The notes: generated from the sequence alone by a model not told the origin. Counted from the stretch's first letter, positions 48,691-58,667 are shown. The stretch is 64,000 bases of DNA from JAGGAG01 sp964638035 (GCA_964638035.1 CAZWXD010000005.1:1-64000), one strand, 5' to 3'. Program-made: numbers and translations.

Positions 48691-50094
48691 ATGGACGCCG
48701 AGGCATTCCGCCACAGCGCGCATGAAATGGTCGACTGGATGGCCGACTACCTGGCCACGCTCGACGAGCGCCGCGTGGTCCCGGACATCGTGCCGGGATC
48801 GGTGCGGCGCGCCCTTCCCGGCGCAGCGCCCCTGGAGGGCGTGCCGCAGCAGGACATCATGCGCGACTTCGAGCGCCTCATCCTGCCGGGCATGACCCAC
48901 TGGTCGCACCCCGGGTTCTTCGCGTACTTCCCGGCCAACACCAGCCCGCCATCCATCCTGGCCGAGATGCTCACGGCCACGCTCGGCGCGCAATGCATGT
49001 CGTGGCAGACCTCGCCGGCAGCGACCGAGCTGGAGCAGGTGATGATGTCGTGGCTTGCGCAGATGCTGGCGCTGCCGGAGGGGTTCACCGGCGTCATCCA
49101 GGACACTGCATCCACGGCGACGCTGGTGGCGCTGCTGACGGCACGGGAAGCGAGCCGCGGTGCGGGGGACGGGGACGCCGCGAGCGGGCTGGTGGCGTAC
49201 GCGTCCACCGAGCGGCACTCGTCGGTGGACAAGGCCGCGCGGCTGGCGGGGTACGCGCACCTCAGGCTGGTCGAGGTGGACGAGACCTTTGCCATGCGGC
49301 CGGCGGCGCTGGAGGCGCAGGTGGCGCGTGACCTGGCAGCCGGGCTCCGGCCCGCGTGCGTCGTCGGCACCACCGGCACCACGGGCTCGACGGCCATGGA
49401 TCCCCTCCGCCCGATCGGCGAGGTGTGCCGGCGCCAGGGGCTGTGGTTGCACGTGGACGCCTCATATGCCGGCACGGCAGCGATCCTCCCCGAGAAGCGC
49501 TGGATGCTCGACGGGATCGAGCTGGCCGACAGCTTCGTGTTCAACCCGCACAAGTGGATGCTGGTCAACTTCGACTGCTCGGCGTACTTCGTGCGCGACG
49601 TCCCCGCGCTGCTCCGCACCTTCGCGGCCAGTCCCGAGTACCTGAAGACGATGCACGACGCCGACGTGGTGAACTTCCGCGACTGGGGCATCCAGCTGGG
49701 GCGCCGCTTCCGGGCGCTCAAGCTGTGGTGGGTCATCCGGAGCTACGGCGTGGCCGGCCTGCAGGCGATGGTGCGGCAGCACTGCGCATGGGCCACGCAG
49801 TTCGCCACGTGGGTACAGGCCGACCCGAACTTCGAGCTGGTGGCACCGGTTCCCCTCGGGCTGGCCTGCTTCCGCCTGGTGCCGCGCCCGGGCGAGGCAC
49901 CGGCCGACACCGATGAACGCAACCGGTCGCTCCTGGCACGCGTGAACGCGTCAGGGCACGTCTTCCTGACGCACACGGTGCTGGGCGGGCGCTACGTGAT
50001 CCGGATGGCGATCGGCGCGCGGCTCACCGGGCTGCGGCACGTGGAGGCCGCATGGGACCTCATCCGGCAGCAGGCTGGAGCTGCCGTCAGTTGA
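48691..50094 (+). CDS. PLP-dependent aromatic-L-amino-acid decarboxylase family
   Basis: A 467-residue group II decarboxylase. FAYFPANTSPPSILAEML at the substrate site, TERHSSVDKAARLAG, the PLP-stacking region HVDASYAGTAAILPE, and the PLP Lys in FNPHKWMLVNFDCSAYF are all present. The closest relatives act on tryptophan, tyrosine, phenylalanine or DOPA; the substrate here is undetermined. ATG 48691 has GAGGAGAAGG upstream. The 3' end overlaps the convergent gene by 8 bases. Confidence 0.92.
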   Translation: MDAEAFRHSAHEMVDWMADYLATLDERRVVPDIVPGSVRRALPGAAPLEGVPQQDIMRDFERLILPGMTHWSHPGFFAYFPANTSPPSILAEMLTATLGAQCMSWQTSPAATELEQVMMSWLAQMLALPEGFTGVIQDTASTATLVALLTAREASRGAGDGDAASGLVAYASTERHSSVDKAARLAGYAHLRLVEVDETFAMRPAALEAQVARDLAAGLRPACVVGTTGTTGSTAMDPLRPIGEVCRRQGLWLHVDASYAGTAAILPEKRWMLDGIELADSFVFNPHKWMLVNFDCSAYFVRDVPALLRTFAASPEYLKTMHDADVVNFRDWGIQLGRRFRALKLWWVIRSYGVAGLQAMVRQHCAWATQFATWVQADPNFELVAPVPLGLACFRLVPRPGEAPADTDERNRSLLARVNASGHVFLTHTVLGGRYVIRMAIGARLTGLRHVEAAWDLIRQQAGAAVS

Positions 50095-51253
50095 CCGTGC
50101 GGCCGCCCCGGGGCGGGTCGGCCCCCGGCGTGGCGGCTGCCTGGCCCTGCAGGGGATACACCAGTTGCCGCATGAACCCGTCAGGCACCTGGCCCCCATC
50201 GATGCCATACTGCTCCGGCCACGCCTCGCCCGGGAGGTGGTGGGTGCCGAAGAGGCGGTCGATGAAGGGGAAGTGCACGGCGAAGTTCCGGTTGTAGAGC
50301 GTGGCGCTGTGGTGCCAATGATGGAACTGCGGGGTCGCGAGGAGGTGCCGGAGCCACCCGAACCGGGCGCGCAGGTTGGAATGGATGAGCACGGCGTGGA
50401 AGGAGGCCCACGCCAGGTACGCCACGATCGCCGTGCGCGAGAAGCCGATGATGTAGAGTGGAATGAAGGCGAACGCACGGGTGACGACGATGTCCACGAT
50501 GTGGAGGCGCGACCCGGCCAGCCAGTCCATTTCCTCACTGGAGTGGTGGACCTGGTGGAAGCGCCAGAGGAACGGGACCTCGTGGAACATGCGGTGCACC
50601 CCGTACGCGAACAGGTCGGCCGCGAGCATCGCCTGGAGGAACTGGAGCCAGAGGGGCTGTGACTGGACGGCGTGCTGGAAGCTGTCGCTCACCGCCCAGC
50701 GCAGGAGGAGGGTGGCCGGCAGGATGGTCAGGAACACGGTGACCTGCACCAGGAGGTGGCTCACCCCGAAGTAGACGAGGTCGGTGCGCCACCCCTTCCG
50801 GAAGATCCGCTGCTCCCGCACGCGTGGCCACAGCAGCTCGAGCGGGACGAACACGAGCGCGAACGCAACGAGGGACACCAGGAACCAGTCGAGTGCGATG
50901 GTGGGTGCCTCGGGCAGGCGTGCGGGCAGCGGTACGCCCCATCCGCCGAGCAGGAGCGCCAGGGCGGCAAGGCCGACGCCGAGGATCCCTCGCGACTTGC
51001 GGGCTCCCAGGATCAGGCTCAGGAGACCGAAGCCCAGGGCGCCGAGGAGCACGCCCTCGAGGATGCCGCGCATCACCGGCATGGGGTACGAGCTGCGGAG
51101 GGCCGGGTCGCTCAGGAACTCGGGGAAGTGGAGCGTGATGACGCCGCCCAGCCCCAGCCACCCGAGGAAGACTGAGAGGACGCCGCTGATCTTGCCGTCG
51201 CCGACCCGGAACTCGGGGCGGGTGGGCTTGAGGGTGGGATCGGGTGCGGTCAC
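50087..51253 (-). CDS. Sterol desaturase / fatty acid hydroxylase family membrane protein
   Basis: A 388-residue, multi-TM di-iron enzyme. The histidine boxes HRMFHE, HQVHH and HHWHH are intact. About four TM helices precede the catalytic part (about 20-130), an N-terminal extension compared with minimal family members (about 250-300). The lipid substrate is unknown. Confidence 0.9.
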   Translation of the reverse strand: MTAPDPTLKPTRPEFRVGDGKISGVLSVFLGWLGLGGVITLHFPEFLSDPALRSSYPMPVMRGILEGVLLGALGFGLLSLILGARKSRGILGVGLAALALLLGGWGVPLPARLPEAPTIALDWFLVSLVAFALVFVPLELLWPRVREQRIFRKGWRTDLVYFGVSHLLVQVTVFLTILPATLLLRWAVSDSFQHAVQSQPLWLQFLQAMLAADLFAYGVHRMFHEVPFLWRFHQVHHSSEEMDWLAGSRLHIVDIVVTRAFAFIPLYIIGFSRTAIVAYLAWASFHAVLIHSNLRARFGWLRHLLATPQFHHWHHSATLYNRNFAVHFPFIDRLFGTHHLPGEAWPEQYGIDGGQVPDGFMRQLVYPLQGQAAATPGADPPRGGRTVN

Positions 51254-51334
51254 GGGCCCCTCCGTGCATGGGCTGGTCCTGGCTGCAAGCTACCTGGCCG
51301 GGGGCCGCGCGGCACGGAGGGTCGTGGGCACCGT

Positions 51335-54145
51335 TCAGGCGCTGGCGGTGCCGGCGAGGAGTGGCACGAGGTAGCGGCCGGTGTGCGATGCGGCAACGCG
51401 CACCAGCTCTTCCGGCGTGCCCTGGGCCACGATGCGGCCGCCCTCGTCGCCGGCGTCGGGCCCGAGGTCGATGATCCAGTCGGCTCGCTTGATGACATCG
51501 AGGTGGTGCTCGATGACGACGACCGTGTGGCCGGCATCGACGAGCCGGTCGAGCACCCCGATGAGGATGCGCACGTCATCGAGGTGGAGGCCGGTGGTGG
51601 GCTCATCCAGGATGTAGAGCTTCCGGCCGCTCCGCCGTCCCGCATGGGCCAACTCGCGGGCGATCTTGAGGCGCTGCGCCTCCCCTCCCGAGAGCGTGGT
51701 GGCCGGCTGTCCCAGGCGGAGGTAGCCGAGCCCGACCTGCTGGAGGTGCCAGAGGGCGGTGCCGAGCTTCGGCTGGTGGCGGAAGCGCGTGATCGCCTCC
51801 TCCACCGTCCACTCCAGCACGTCCCTGATGGACGTGCCGTGGATCGTCACGTCGAGCACCTCGCGCTTGAAGCGCGACCCGCCGCACACCTCGCAGGGCA
51901 CGTACACGTCCGCGAGGAAGACCATCTCCACCTGGACGTGCCCGGCCCCCTCGCAGCCCTCGCAGCGCCCGCCCGGCAGGTTGAACGAGAAGGTGGACGC
52001 CGTGTAGCCCCGCTGCCGCGCGAGGGGCTGTGCCGCGAAGAGGTCGCGGATCTCGTCGAACGCCCTGATGTAGGTGATGGGGTTCGAGCGCGGGCTCCGG
52101 CCGATGGGCGACTGGTCAACCAGGAGCACGTCCTGCAGCCACTCGGCGCCCTGCAGGGTGGCGGCGCCCACCGGCTCGCCCAGGTGGGACTTGGCCGAAT
52201 GCTCGCCATGCACGCGGGCCTCGAGCTGGCGGTAGAGGACGTCGTGCACCAGCGTGCTCTTCCCCGAACCGGACACGCCGGTCACCGCCGTGAGGGTGCC
52301 CAGCGGGATGTCGCAATCCACGCCCCGGAGGTTGTGCAGCGTGGCGCCACGCACCCGGAGCCACTGGGGCCCGGTGGCACGGCGCACGCTGGGCACGCCG
52401 ATCCGCTTCTCGCCGGTGAGGTACTGGCCCGTGAGCGACGTGAGGGGCCCGGCGATGGGGCCGGCGTGCACGATGTGCCCACCCCGCTCGCCGGCACCGG
52501 GGCCCAGCTCGAGCATGAAGTCCGCCTCCCGAATGGCGGCCGGGTCGTGCTCGACCACCACGACGGTGTTGCCACCGTCCCGGAGCCGGCGCAGCAGGCC
52601 GAGGAGCCGGTCCGTGTCGCGCGGGTGGAGGCCGATGGACGGCTCATCCAGCACGTACAGCGTGTCCACCAGGCGGGCGCCGAGCGCGTTGGCGAGGGCA
52701 ATGCGCTGGGCCTCGCCGCCCGACAGGGTGCGGGTCTGCCGGTCGAGGGTGAGGTAGCCGAGCCCGACGTCGCGCAGGAAGCGGATGCGGGGGCTGAGCT
52801 GCTCGATGACGCCAGCGGCGACCTCGCGCTCGAACGGGGTGAGCGGCAGGGTCGCGCACCAGTCGTGCAGCTGGTCCACCGACCGCCGGGCCACGTCGGC
52901 GATGGCCTGGCCGTTGATGCGGACGCTCCGTGCGTCGTCGTTGAGGCGCGAGCCGCCGCACGCGGCGCAGGTCAGGGCGAGCTGGTACTGCCGCAGGAAG
53001 ACCCGGATGTACTGCTTGTAGCGCTTCGCCTCCAGGCCCTTCAGGAACGGGAAGATCCCCGTGTACCGGCCGCTCGTGCCGTAGAGCAGCTCACGGCGGA
53101 CGCCAGCCTTGAGCTTTCGCCATGGGGTGTCGCCGTCGGCGCCCAGCTCGCCGGCGCGCTTCAGGAGGAGGCGGCGGCGCGCCTCATAGCGGGGCTTGGT
53201 CCAGGGATCGATGGCCCCCCGCGCCAGGGAGCGACCCTGGTCCGGCACCACCAGGGACTCGGCGTACTCGAGCACCGCCCCGAAGCCGTTGCAGGCCGCA
53301 CAGGCCCCCCGGGGATTGTTGAACGAGAACAGCCCTGGTGTCACCACCGGTGCCGGCGTGTCGCACGCGCTGCATGCCGGGAAGGTGGTGAACCGCAGGC
53401 GGCCCTGGTCGTGCAGCACCACGGCCACGCCCTCGCCCTCGGCGAAGGCGGTAGCGAGCGACTCGGCCAGGCGGGCAGGTGCGGGTGGAGCGCCCGGGGC
53501 AGTCGGGGCCGAAGGGGGCGCGAGCCGATCCACCACTACCAGGAGCTCCGTGGCGGCGTGGAGGTCGGCGGCGTCGGGAAGCTCGTCGAGGTGCAGCGGC
53601 GTACCATCAGCGACGAGGCGGACGAAGCCCAGGGCCCGGAGGTTCTCCACGATGGCCGCGTGGCTGGCGCGGGCGGAGGGTGGCAGGGGGAAGGTCACCT
53701 GGAGCCGCCCGGCCACGCGGGCCCCGGTGTCGTCGGCGGCGGACTGGGCCGTGTCGCGGTGCACGGGAGCCCCGCAGGCCCGGCAGAAGGGGCTCCCGAC
53801 CCTGGCCCAGAGGAGCCGCAGGTAGTCGTAGACTTCGGTGGCGGTGCCCACGGTGGACCGGCTCGAGACCGTGGGATTGCGCTGCTCGATGGCGACCGCG
53901 GGCGCCAGGCCCTCGAGCCGATCCACGTCGGGCTTGGGCATCCGCTCGAGGAACTGCTTGGCGTAGGTGGAGAGCGACTCGATGTACCGCCGTTGTCCCT
54001 CGGCGTAGAGGGTGTCGAACGCGAGGCTCGACTTTCCCGACCCCGAGGGGCCGGTCACGACTATCAGGGCCCGGTGGGGCAGGTCCACCGAGATCCCCTT
54101 CAGGTTGTGCTGTCGTGCGTTGACGATCCGGATGGCGGAGGACAT
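51335..54145 (-). CDS. uvrA: Excinuclease ABC subunit A
   Basis: A 936-residue UvrA with two ABC ATPase modules: Walker A GPSGSGKSS and GVSGSGKST, signature LSGGEAQR twice, and Walker B LDEPSIGLHPRD and LDEPTTGLHLDD. Zinc-finger Cys pairs occur in CSACD..CAACNGFG and CEGCEG..CEVCGGSR, plus CAACGGSR. It is the damage-recognition subunit of nucleotide excision repair. I start at ATG 54145 (MSSAIRIVNARQHNLKG), the normal N-terminus; an in-frame start at 54166 would run through the palindrome. No uvrB or uvrC is in the window. Confidence 0.96.
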   Translation of the reverse strand: MSSAIRIVNARQHNLKGISVDLPHRALIVVTGPSGSGKSSLAFDTLYAEGQRRYIESLSTYAKQFLERMPKPDVDRLEGLAPAVAIEQRNPTVSSRSTVGTATEVYDYLRLLWARVGSPFCRACGAPVHRDTAQSAADDTGARVAGRLQVTFPLPPSARASHAAIVENLRALGFVRLVADGTPLHLDELPDAADLHAATELLVVVDRLAPPSAPTAPGAPPAPARLAESLATAFAEGEGVAVVLHDQGRLRFTTFPACSACDTPAPVVTPGLFSFNNPRGACAACNGFGAVLEYAESLVVPDQGRSLARGAIDPWTKPRYEARRRLLLKRAGELGADGDTPWRKLKAGVRRELLYGTSGRYTGIFPFLKGLEAKRYKQYIRVFLRQYQLALTCAACGGSRLNDDARSVRINGQAIADVARRSVDQLHDWCATLPLTPFEREVAAGVIEQLSPRIRFLRDVGLGYLTLDRQTRTLSGGEAQRIALANALGARLVDTLYVLDEPSIGLHPRDTDRLLGLLRRLRDGGNTVVVVEHDPAAIREADFMLELGPGAGERGGHIVHAGPIAGPLTSLTGQYLTGEKRIGVPSVRRATGPQWLRVRGATLHNLRGVDCDIPLGTLTAVTGVSGSGKSTLVHDVLYRQLEARVHGEHSAKSHLGEPVGAATLQGAEWLQDVLLVDQSPIGRSPRSNPITYIRAFDEIRDLFAAQPLARQRGYTASTFSFNLPGGRCEGCEGAGHVQVEMVFLADVYVPCEVCGGSRFKREVLDVTIHGTSIRDVLEWTVEEAITRFRHQPKLGTALWHLQQVGLGYLRLGQPATTLSGGEAQRLKIARELAHAGRRSGRKLYILDEPTTGLHLDDVRILIGVLDRLVDAGHTVVVIEHHLDVIKRADWIIDLGPDAGDEGGRIVAQGTPEELVRVAASHTGRYLVPLLAGTASA

Positions 54146-54154
54146 GGAAACTCG

Positions 54155-54174
54155 AAAGCTACCCACCTAGCTTT
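54155..54174. promoter_or_regulatory. Palindrome AAAGCTA-N6-TAGCTTT in uvrA divergent promoter
   Basis: A perfect inverted repeat with 7-base arms that fills the 37-base gap between uvrA (-) and the divergent membrane-protein gene (+). Its position next to a DNA-repair gene makes a damage-response repressor site plausible. It does not match the best-known LexA boxes, so the binding protein is unknown. Confidence 0.55.
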
Positions 54175-54182
54175 TGCGGCCA

Positions 54183-55259
54183 ATGGCCGGACGCCTCTTC
54201 ACCCCCAAGCTCCTGCGGCGCGGACTGGAGATCTTCCTCCTGATCTCGCTGGCGGGCATCGGGATCACCTTCCTCTATGGCCAGGACCCCGGGGCGGTCC
54301 TGGCCCACCTCCGGAACCTCCAGTGGCCCTGGCTCGTCGTGGGCCTGCTGCTCGCGTCCATGGACTGGATCGGCGGCGGCGTCCGGCTCTGGGTGGTGGC
54401 CCGGGTGGTGCACCCCAGGCCGCCCCTGGGCGGGATGATCCTCGCGGGCGGCATGACCGCGTGGGCCTCGTACCTGACGCCGTTCCAGTCGGGTGCCGGG
54501 CCCATGATGATCTACACGATGCGGCGGTACGGGGTGCCCGTCCCGGTGGCGGCGGCCTCCACCTTGATGACGTTCATCTCCACCGTGGCGTTCTTCGCGA
54601 TTGCGGGCCCGCTGGCCATTGTCTTTGGCGCTGGCCGGTCGCTCAGCGACAAGGGCGCCGTGCTCGGCCTCTCCCTGTACGACCTCTTCCTCACCAGCCT
54701 CGGCGTGTTTGTGTTCCTGGGTGTCGTGCTGGTCGCCGTGATCGCCTTTCCACGGCACATCGGAACCCTGCTGCACCGGGTGGCTGCCTGGGCGGGCCGC
54801 CGGAGCGTCAAGCTGGCGGCGCGGGTCGAGGCGCTGCGCGCGGGGATCGACAAGGCCCACGAATCCATCGTGGCGTTCAACACCCCCAGGGGGTGGCTGG
54901 CCCTGCTGTGGGCCACGTTGCTCTCTGGCCCGTCCCACGCGAACAAGCTGCTGGCGGGCTACGTCACAATGCGCACGCTGGGACTCCCCGCGCACTTCGT
55001 GGACATCCTCCTCCTCCAGGTCCTGATCACCTTCCTCCTCTACTTCGCCCCGACGCCAGGCGCCTCGGGCGTGGCGGAGGTGCTGTCCGCGCTCATCATG
55101 GCGGCCTACGTGCCGAAGGCACTGACGCCGCTGTACACCCTCATCTGGCGGATGATCATCAGCTATTACACCATCGCCTTCGGGTTCCTGGTGTTCACGA
55201 GCTGGGTGCGGCAGGGGTTGCGTGGCATCCCGGACGAGGGCCTGGAGGGCGGGACATGA
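54183..55259 (+). CDS. Lysylphosphatidylglycerol synthase-type (UPF0104) membrane protein
   Basis: A 358-residue protein with about eight TM helices. DWIGGGVRLWVVARVV, GGMTAWASYLTPFQSGAGPMMIYTM and LLYFAPTPGASGVAEVLSALI are typical of the flippase domain of MprF-like proteins (UPF0104/AglD). The soluble synthase domain is absent, so it is probably a lipid transporter of unknown specificity. ATG 54183 is used; a TTG at 54174 is possible. Confidence 0.85.
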   Translation: MAGRLFTPKLLRRGLEIFLLISLAGIGITFLYGQDPGAVLAHLRNLQWPWLVVGLLLASMDWIGGGVRLWVVARVVHPRPPLGGMILAGGMTAWASYLTPFQSGAGPMMIYTMRRYGVPVPVAAASTLMTFISTVAFFAIAGPLAIVFGAGRSLSDKGAVLGLSLYDLFLTSLGVFVFLGVVLVAVIAFPRHIGTLLHRVAAWAGRRSVKLAARVEALRAGIDKAHESIVAFNTPRGWLALLWATLLSGPSHANKLLAGYVTMRTLGLPAHFVDILLLQVLITFLLYFAPTPGASGVAEVLSALIMAAYVPKALTPLYTLIWRMIISYYTIAFGFLVFTSWVRQGLRGIPDEGLEGGT

Positions 55260-55278
55260 GGCGCGCACCGGCCACACC

Positions 55279-57111
55279 ATGCCATCGCGACCCGGCGCGC
55301 GCGTGACCGAGCTCCACGACGATTCGGCGGCCCCAACCTATGACGGCGCCCTGCTGCGGCGCCTGCTGGCGTACTTGCGGCCCTACTGGTGGCAGGCGGT
55401 GCTGGCGATCGTGCTCCTGCTGGCCTCCGCCGTGCTGGCGCTGGTCGACCCGATCCTGACCCAGCGGGCGCTGGACGTCGCCATTCCGCGCCGCGACGGT
55501 GCCATGCTCGTGACGCTCGCCCTGGTGGCCCTGGTGGCGCTCGTGGCCGATTTCCTCCTCGCCTACGCGCAGGGGGTGGTGACATCATGGATCGGGCAGC
55601 GGGTGATGCGGGACCTCCGCATGGCCATGCTCGACCACCTGCAGCGGCTCCCGATTTCCTACTTCGACCGGAATCCCGTCGGCCGCCTGATGACGCGGCT
55701 CACCTCGGACGTGGAGACGCTCAACGAGCTGTTCTCCTCCGGCGTCGTCACCCTCATCGGTGACGTGTGCACCCTGCTCGCCATCATGACGCTGATGCTG
55801 GTGACCGACTGGCGCCTGGCCCTGGTGGCCTTCGCCGTGATGCCGCTCATGTGGCTCACGGCGCGGGTGTTCCGGCAGCGGGTGCGCGACGCCTTCGTGG
55901 CCATCCGGGTCCGGCTGGCGCGGCTCAACAGCTACCTGCAGGAACGGCTCACCGGCGTGCGCGTGGTGCAGCTGTTCGGGCGGGAGGCGGCGATGGGCGA
56001 GGAGTTCGCGGCACTCAACCGCGACCACCTGGCCGCGCACCTGCGCTCGGTGACCATCTATGCCGCGTTCTTCCCCGTCGTGGAGGTGCTCACGTCGGTG
56101 GCGCTGGCCCTGCTCCTCTGGTATGGCGGGGTGCGCACCCTGGGCGGGACGCTCACCATCGGCGTCCTGGCGGCCTTCATCCAGCTGACGCGGCGGTTCT
56201 TCCAGCCGCTGCAGGACCTCTCGGAGAAGTTCAACCTGCTGCAGAGCGCCATGGCCAGCTCGGAGCGGATCTTCGGCGTCCTGGACGAGCGGGTGGACCC
56301 CGCGTCGGCGGCAGCCCTCGGGCAGGCGGTGCCACCCCGGTCCGCGGCGGGTGGGGCACAAGGCGTCGAGGTGGCGTTCGAGGGCGTGTGGTTCCGGTAC
56401 GCGGGCGACGGCCCCTGGGTCCTCCGCGACGTCTCGTTCGTTGCCGCACCGGGCGAGACCCTGGCGCTGGTGGGGCACACCGGGGCAGGGAAGACCACCA
56501 TCATCTCGCTTCTGCTCCGCTTCTACGAGCCCACGCGCGGGCGCATCACGGTGGACGGACGGGACATCCGCGAGCTCAGCCTGGCGGAGCTGCGCGGGAT
56601 GGTGGGTTACGTGCAGCAGGACCTCTTCCTCTTCAGCGGGGACATCACCTCGAACCTCCGGCTGGATGCGGTGGTGGGGGATGACGTCGTCCGGGGTGCC
56701 GCCGAGCGGGTGGGGGCCGACCGGTTCATCCGGCGACTGCCGCATGGCTACGACCAGGTCCTGGGAGAGCGTGGCCGGTCGCTCAGCGTAGGGGAGCGGC
56801 AGCTCCTGAGCTTCGCCCGCGCGCTGGTGCGCGACCCGCGGATCCTCGTGCTCGACGAAGCCACAAGCTCGGTGGATGCCGAGGCGGAGGCCCTGGTCCA
56901 GCGGGCGGTGGCCGAACTGATGTCCGGCCGCACCAGCCTTGTGGTGGCGCACCGACTCAGCACGATCCTGCACGCCAACCAGATCCTCGTCCTGCATCAC
57001 GGGGAGGTGCGCGAGCGCGGCACGCACCGTGCCTTGCTTGCGGCAGGGGGCCTCTACGCCCGGCTGCATGCCGTGCAGTTCGAGTCCCCTGGCCAGCTGA
57101 GGACGGCGTAA
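55279..57111 (+). CDS. MsbA-like ABC exporter
   Basis: A 610-residue half transporter. Six TM helices (about 30-320) are followed by the ATPase with Walker A GHTGAGKTT, Q loop YVQQDLFLFSGD, signature LSVGERQLL (Gly-Glu variant of LSGGQ), Walker B ILVLDEATSSVD and switch VVAHRLST. Homodimer or heterodimer lipid/drug exporters look like this; the LSVGERQ signature is typical of the MdlB/YheH group. It follows the UPF0104 gene by 19 bases on the same strand. Confidence 0.92.
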   Translation: MPSRPGARVTELHDDSAAPTYDGALLRRLLAYLRPYWWQAVLAIVLLLASAVLALVDPILTQRALDVAIPRRDGAMLVTLALVALVALVADFLLAYAQGVVTSWIGQRVMRDLRMAMLDHLQRLPISYFDRNPVGRLMTRLTSDVETLNELFSSGVVTLIGDVCTLLAIMTLMLVTDWRLALVAFAVMPLMWLTARVFRQRVRDAFVAIRVRLARLNSYLQERLTGVRVVQLFGREAAMGEEFAALNRDHLAAHLRSVTIYAAFFPVVEVLTSVALALLLWYGGVRTLGGTLTIGVLAAFIQLTRRFFQPLQDLSEKFNLLQSAMASSERIFGVLDERVDPASAAALGQAVPPRSAAGGAQGVEVAFEGVWFRYAGDGPWVLRDVSFVAAPGETLALVGHTGAGKTTIISLLLRFYEPTRGRITVDGRDIRELSLAELRGMVGYVQQDLFLFSGDITSNLRLDAVVGDDVVRGAAERVGADRFIRRLPHGYDQVLGERGRSLSVGERQLLSFARALVRDPRILVLDEATSSVDAEAEALVQRAVAELMSGRTSLVVAHRLSTILHANQILVLHHGEVRERGTHRALLAAGGLYARLHAVQFESPGQLRTA

Positions 57112-57139
57112 GCTCAACGTGAGTCCTCCCTTACGTTTC

Positions 57140-57168
57140 TTGCTCGGGTACGCTCCGACGGGTACACT
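57140..57168 (+). promoter_or_regulatory. Sigma-70-like promoter for the FHA gene
   Basis: TTGCTC (57140-57145) and TACACT (57163-57168) with an exact 17-base spacer, 33 bases before ATG 57201. Transcription start would be near 57175. Matches to consensus are partial, so confidence is moderate. Confidence 0.5.
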
Positions 57169-57200
57169 TCCGGATCGTTCATGACCCAGGACACCATCCG

Positions 57201-58664
57201 ATGATCCAGCTCGAGGTCGGCGGGCGCCGGTATCCGGTGCAGTCGGGCGAGCTAGTCGTGGGCACCGGCCCCGGGTGCACGATCCTCCTCGATGGCGGGG
57301 ATGTGCTTCCGCGGCATGCGGTTGTGACGGCCCTCCCCGGTGGTGGCGCCGCCATCCAGCTGGGGACGCCGGCGGCGGATGTCCGGGTCAACGGGGTGCG
57401 GCTGGGCGCGGAACCGACGCCCCTCCTCCATGGCGACAAGGTCACGATCGGCGACCACGACGTGCGGGTGGTTGACGAGCGGCGAGCGGGCAGCACCCAG
57501 ATGATGGCGGCGTTCGGTGCGGTGGCCGCCGAAGGCGCGCTGCCCCTGGGCGAGGGCGGCGGCCCGATGGCCGCGGGGCGCGTGGTGTGCCTGACCGATG
57601 GCCGCGAGTACGGCGTGTCCGCGAACGGGCTGGTGTTTGGCCGCGACGCGGCCTGCGACGTCGTGATCGCCAGCACCGACGTGTCCCGCCGCCATGCGGA
57701 AATTCGCCCCGGCCCGCAGGGCTACGTGCTGACCGACTCGAGCGCGAATGGCACCCTGGTGAATGGCCAGCGGATATCAGGGTCGCGCGTGCTCGTGCGT
57801 GCCGACGTGATCCGCATCGGCACCGAGGAGTACCGCTTCCATGCGTCGCCGGCGGCCGGGCTCACCCCGCCGGTGACGACCGGCCTCCCGCTGGGTGCCG
57901 TCGAACGACTGAACCAGACCTTGCATGGCGTCCCGACGACGCCGGCGCAGGTGACGCCGATCCCCGCGCTGAACGACACCCTGCACGGATTCCGCCCCGA
58001 GCGGCCGGAGGCGACGGAGCCCGTGGCTGAGGCGGAGATCATGGACGCGTCGCCCTCCCTGGCTCCGGCACCTGTCCTGCCAGCCCAGCCCGTGTCGTCC
58101 GCCCCGACCCCGCCGCCGTCCCCGCCGCCGCCTCCCCTCGCCTCGCTGCTCATCCGTGGCGGCAGCCTCAAGGGCAAGCGGTTGCCGGTGCGGCTGCCGG
58201 TGGTGAACATCGGGCGGGCCGAGTACAACGACATCGTGCTGCCGGAGGCGAGCGTCAGCACGGCACACGCCAAGCTGCAGCGCCGCGAGGGGGTGTGGGT
58301 CATTGCCGACCTCGGCTCCACCAATGGCACGACGGTGGATGGCGAGGCGGTGTCGGGCGAGCTGCCGTTGTCGCCCGGTGCCACGATCCGGTTCGGCGAG
58401 GTGGCGGTGCTGTTCGAGCCGATGGATGCGATGGAGGCGGCGCCCAGGATGGGTACGCGCGTCATGCCGAAGCTCGAGGTGAGCAGCGCGGCACCCCCCT
58501 CGGTGAACGACGAGCCGCCCCCGGTGCGCCGCACGCCGCGGGTGCACCCCAGGCCGCAGGTCGTGGTGGGCGGTGCGCCGGAGGGCAGCCGGGTCTCGCC
58601 CTGGGCGGTCATCCTCTTCCTTGCGCTGGCCGCCGCCGCAGCCGCGCTGGTGTTCCTGAGGTAG
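57201..58664 (+). CDS. Triple FHA-domain membrane-anchored protein
   Basis: A 487-residue phosphothreonine-binding scaffold. Three FHA domains lie at about 1-95 (degenerate: GTGPGCTILLDGGDVLPRHAVV), 125-215 (FGRDAACDVVIASTDVSRRHAEI, SSANGTLVNGQRI) and 315-410 (IGRAEYNDIVLPEASVSTAHAKL, GSTNGTTVDGEAV). Pro-rich linkers connect them (about 285-315), and a C-terminal TM helix (about 465-485) anchors it with the FHA domains cytoplasmic. The PP2C gene three bases downstream makes a phospho-signalling pair, probably with a Ser/Thr kinase such as the one at 43772. Confidence 0.93.
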   Translation: MIQLEVGGRRYPVQSGELVVGTGPGCTILLDGGDVLPRHAVVTALPGGGAAIQLGTPAADVRVNGVRLGAEPTPLLHGDKVTIGDHDVRVVDERRAGSTQMMAAFGAVAAEGALPLGEGGGPMAAGRVVCLTDGREYGVSANGLVFGRDAACDVVIASTDVSRRHAEIRPGPQGYVLTDSSANGTLVNGQRISGSRVLVRADVIRIGTEEYRFHASPAAGLTPPVTTGLPLGAVERLNQTLHGVPTTPAQVTPIPALNDTLHGFRPERPEATEPVAEAEIMDASPSLAPAPVLPAQPVSSAPTPPPSPPPPPLASLLIRGGSLKGKRLPVRLPVVNIGRAEYNDIVLPEASVSTAHAKLQRREGVWVIADLGSTNGTTVDGEAVSGELPLSPGATIRFGEVAVLFEPMDAMEAAPRMGTRVMPKLEVSSAAPPSVNDEPPPVRRTPRVHPRPQVVVGGAPEGSRVSPWAVILFLALAAAAAALVFLR

Positions 58665-58667
58665 CGG

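Noticed and set aside
51383..55306. Long plus-strand open frame across uvrA and into the next gene
   Set aside because: It is antisense to uvrA and then out of frame with the UPF0104-type gene. Its composition is His/Arg/Gly-rich shadow sequence.
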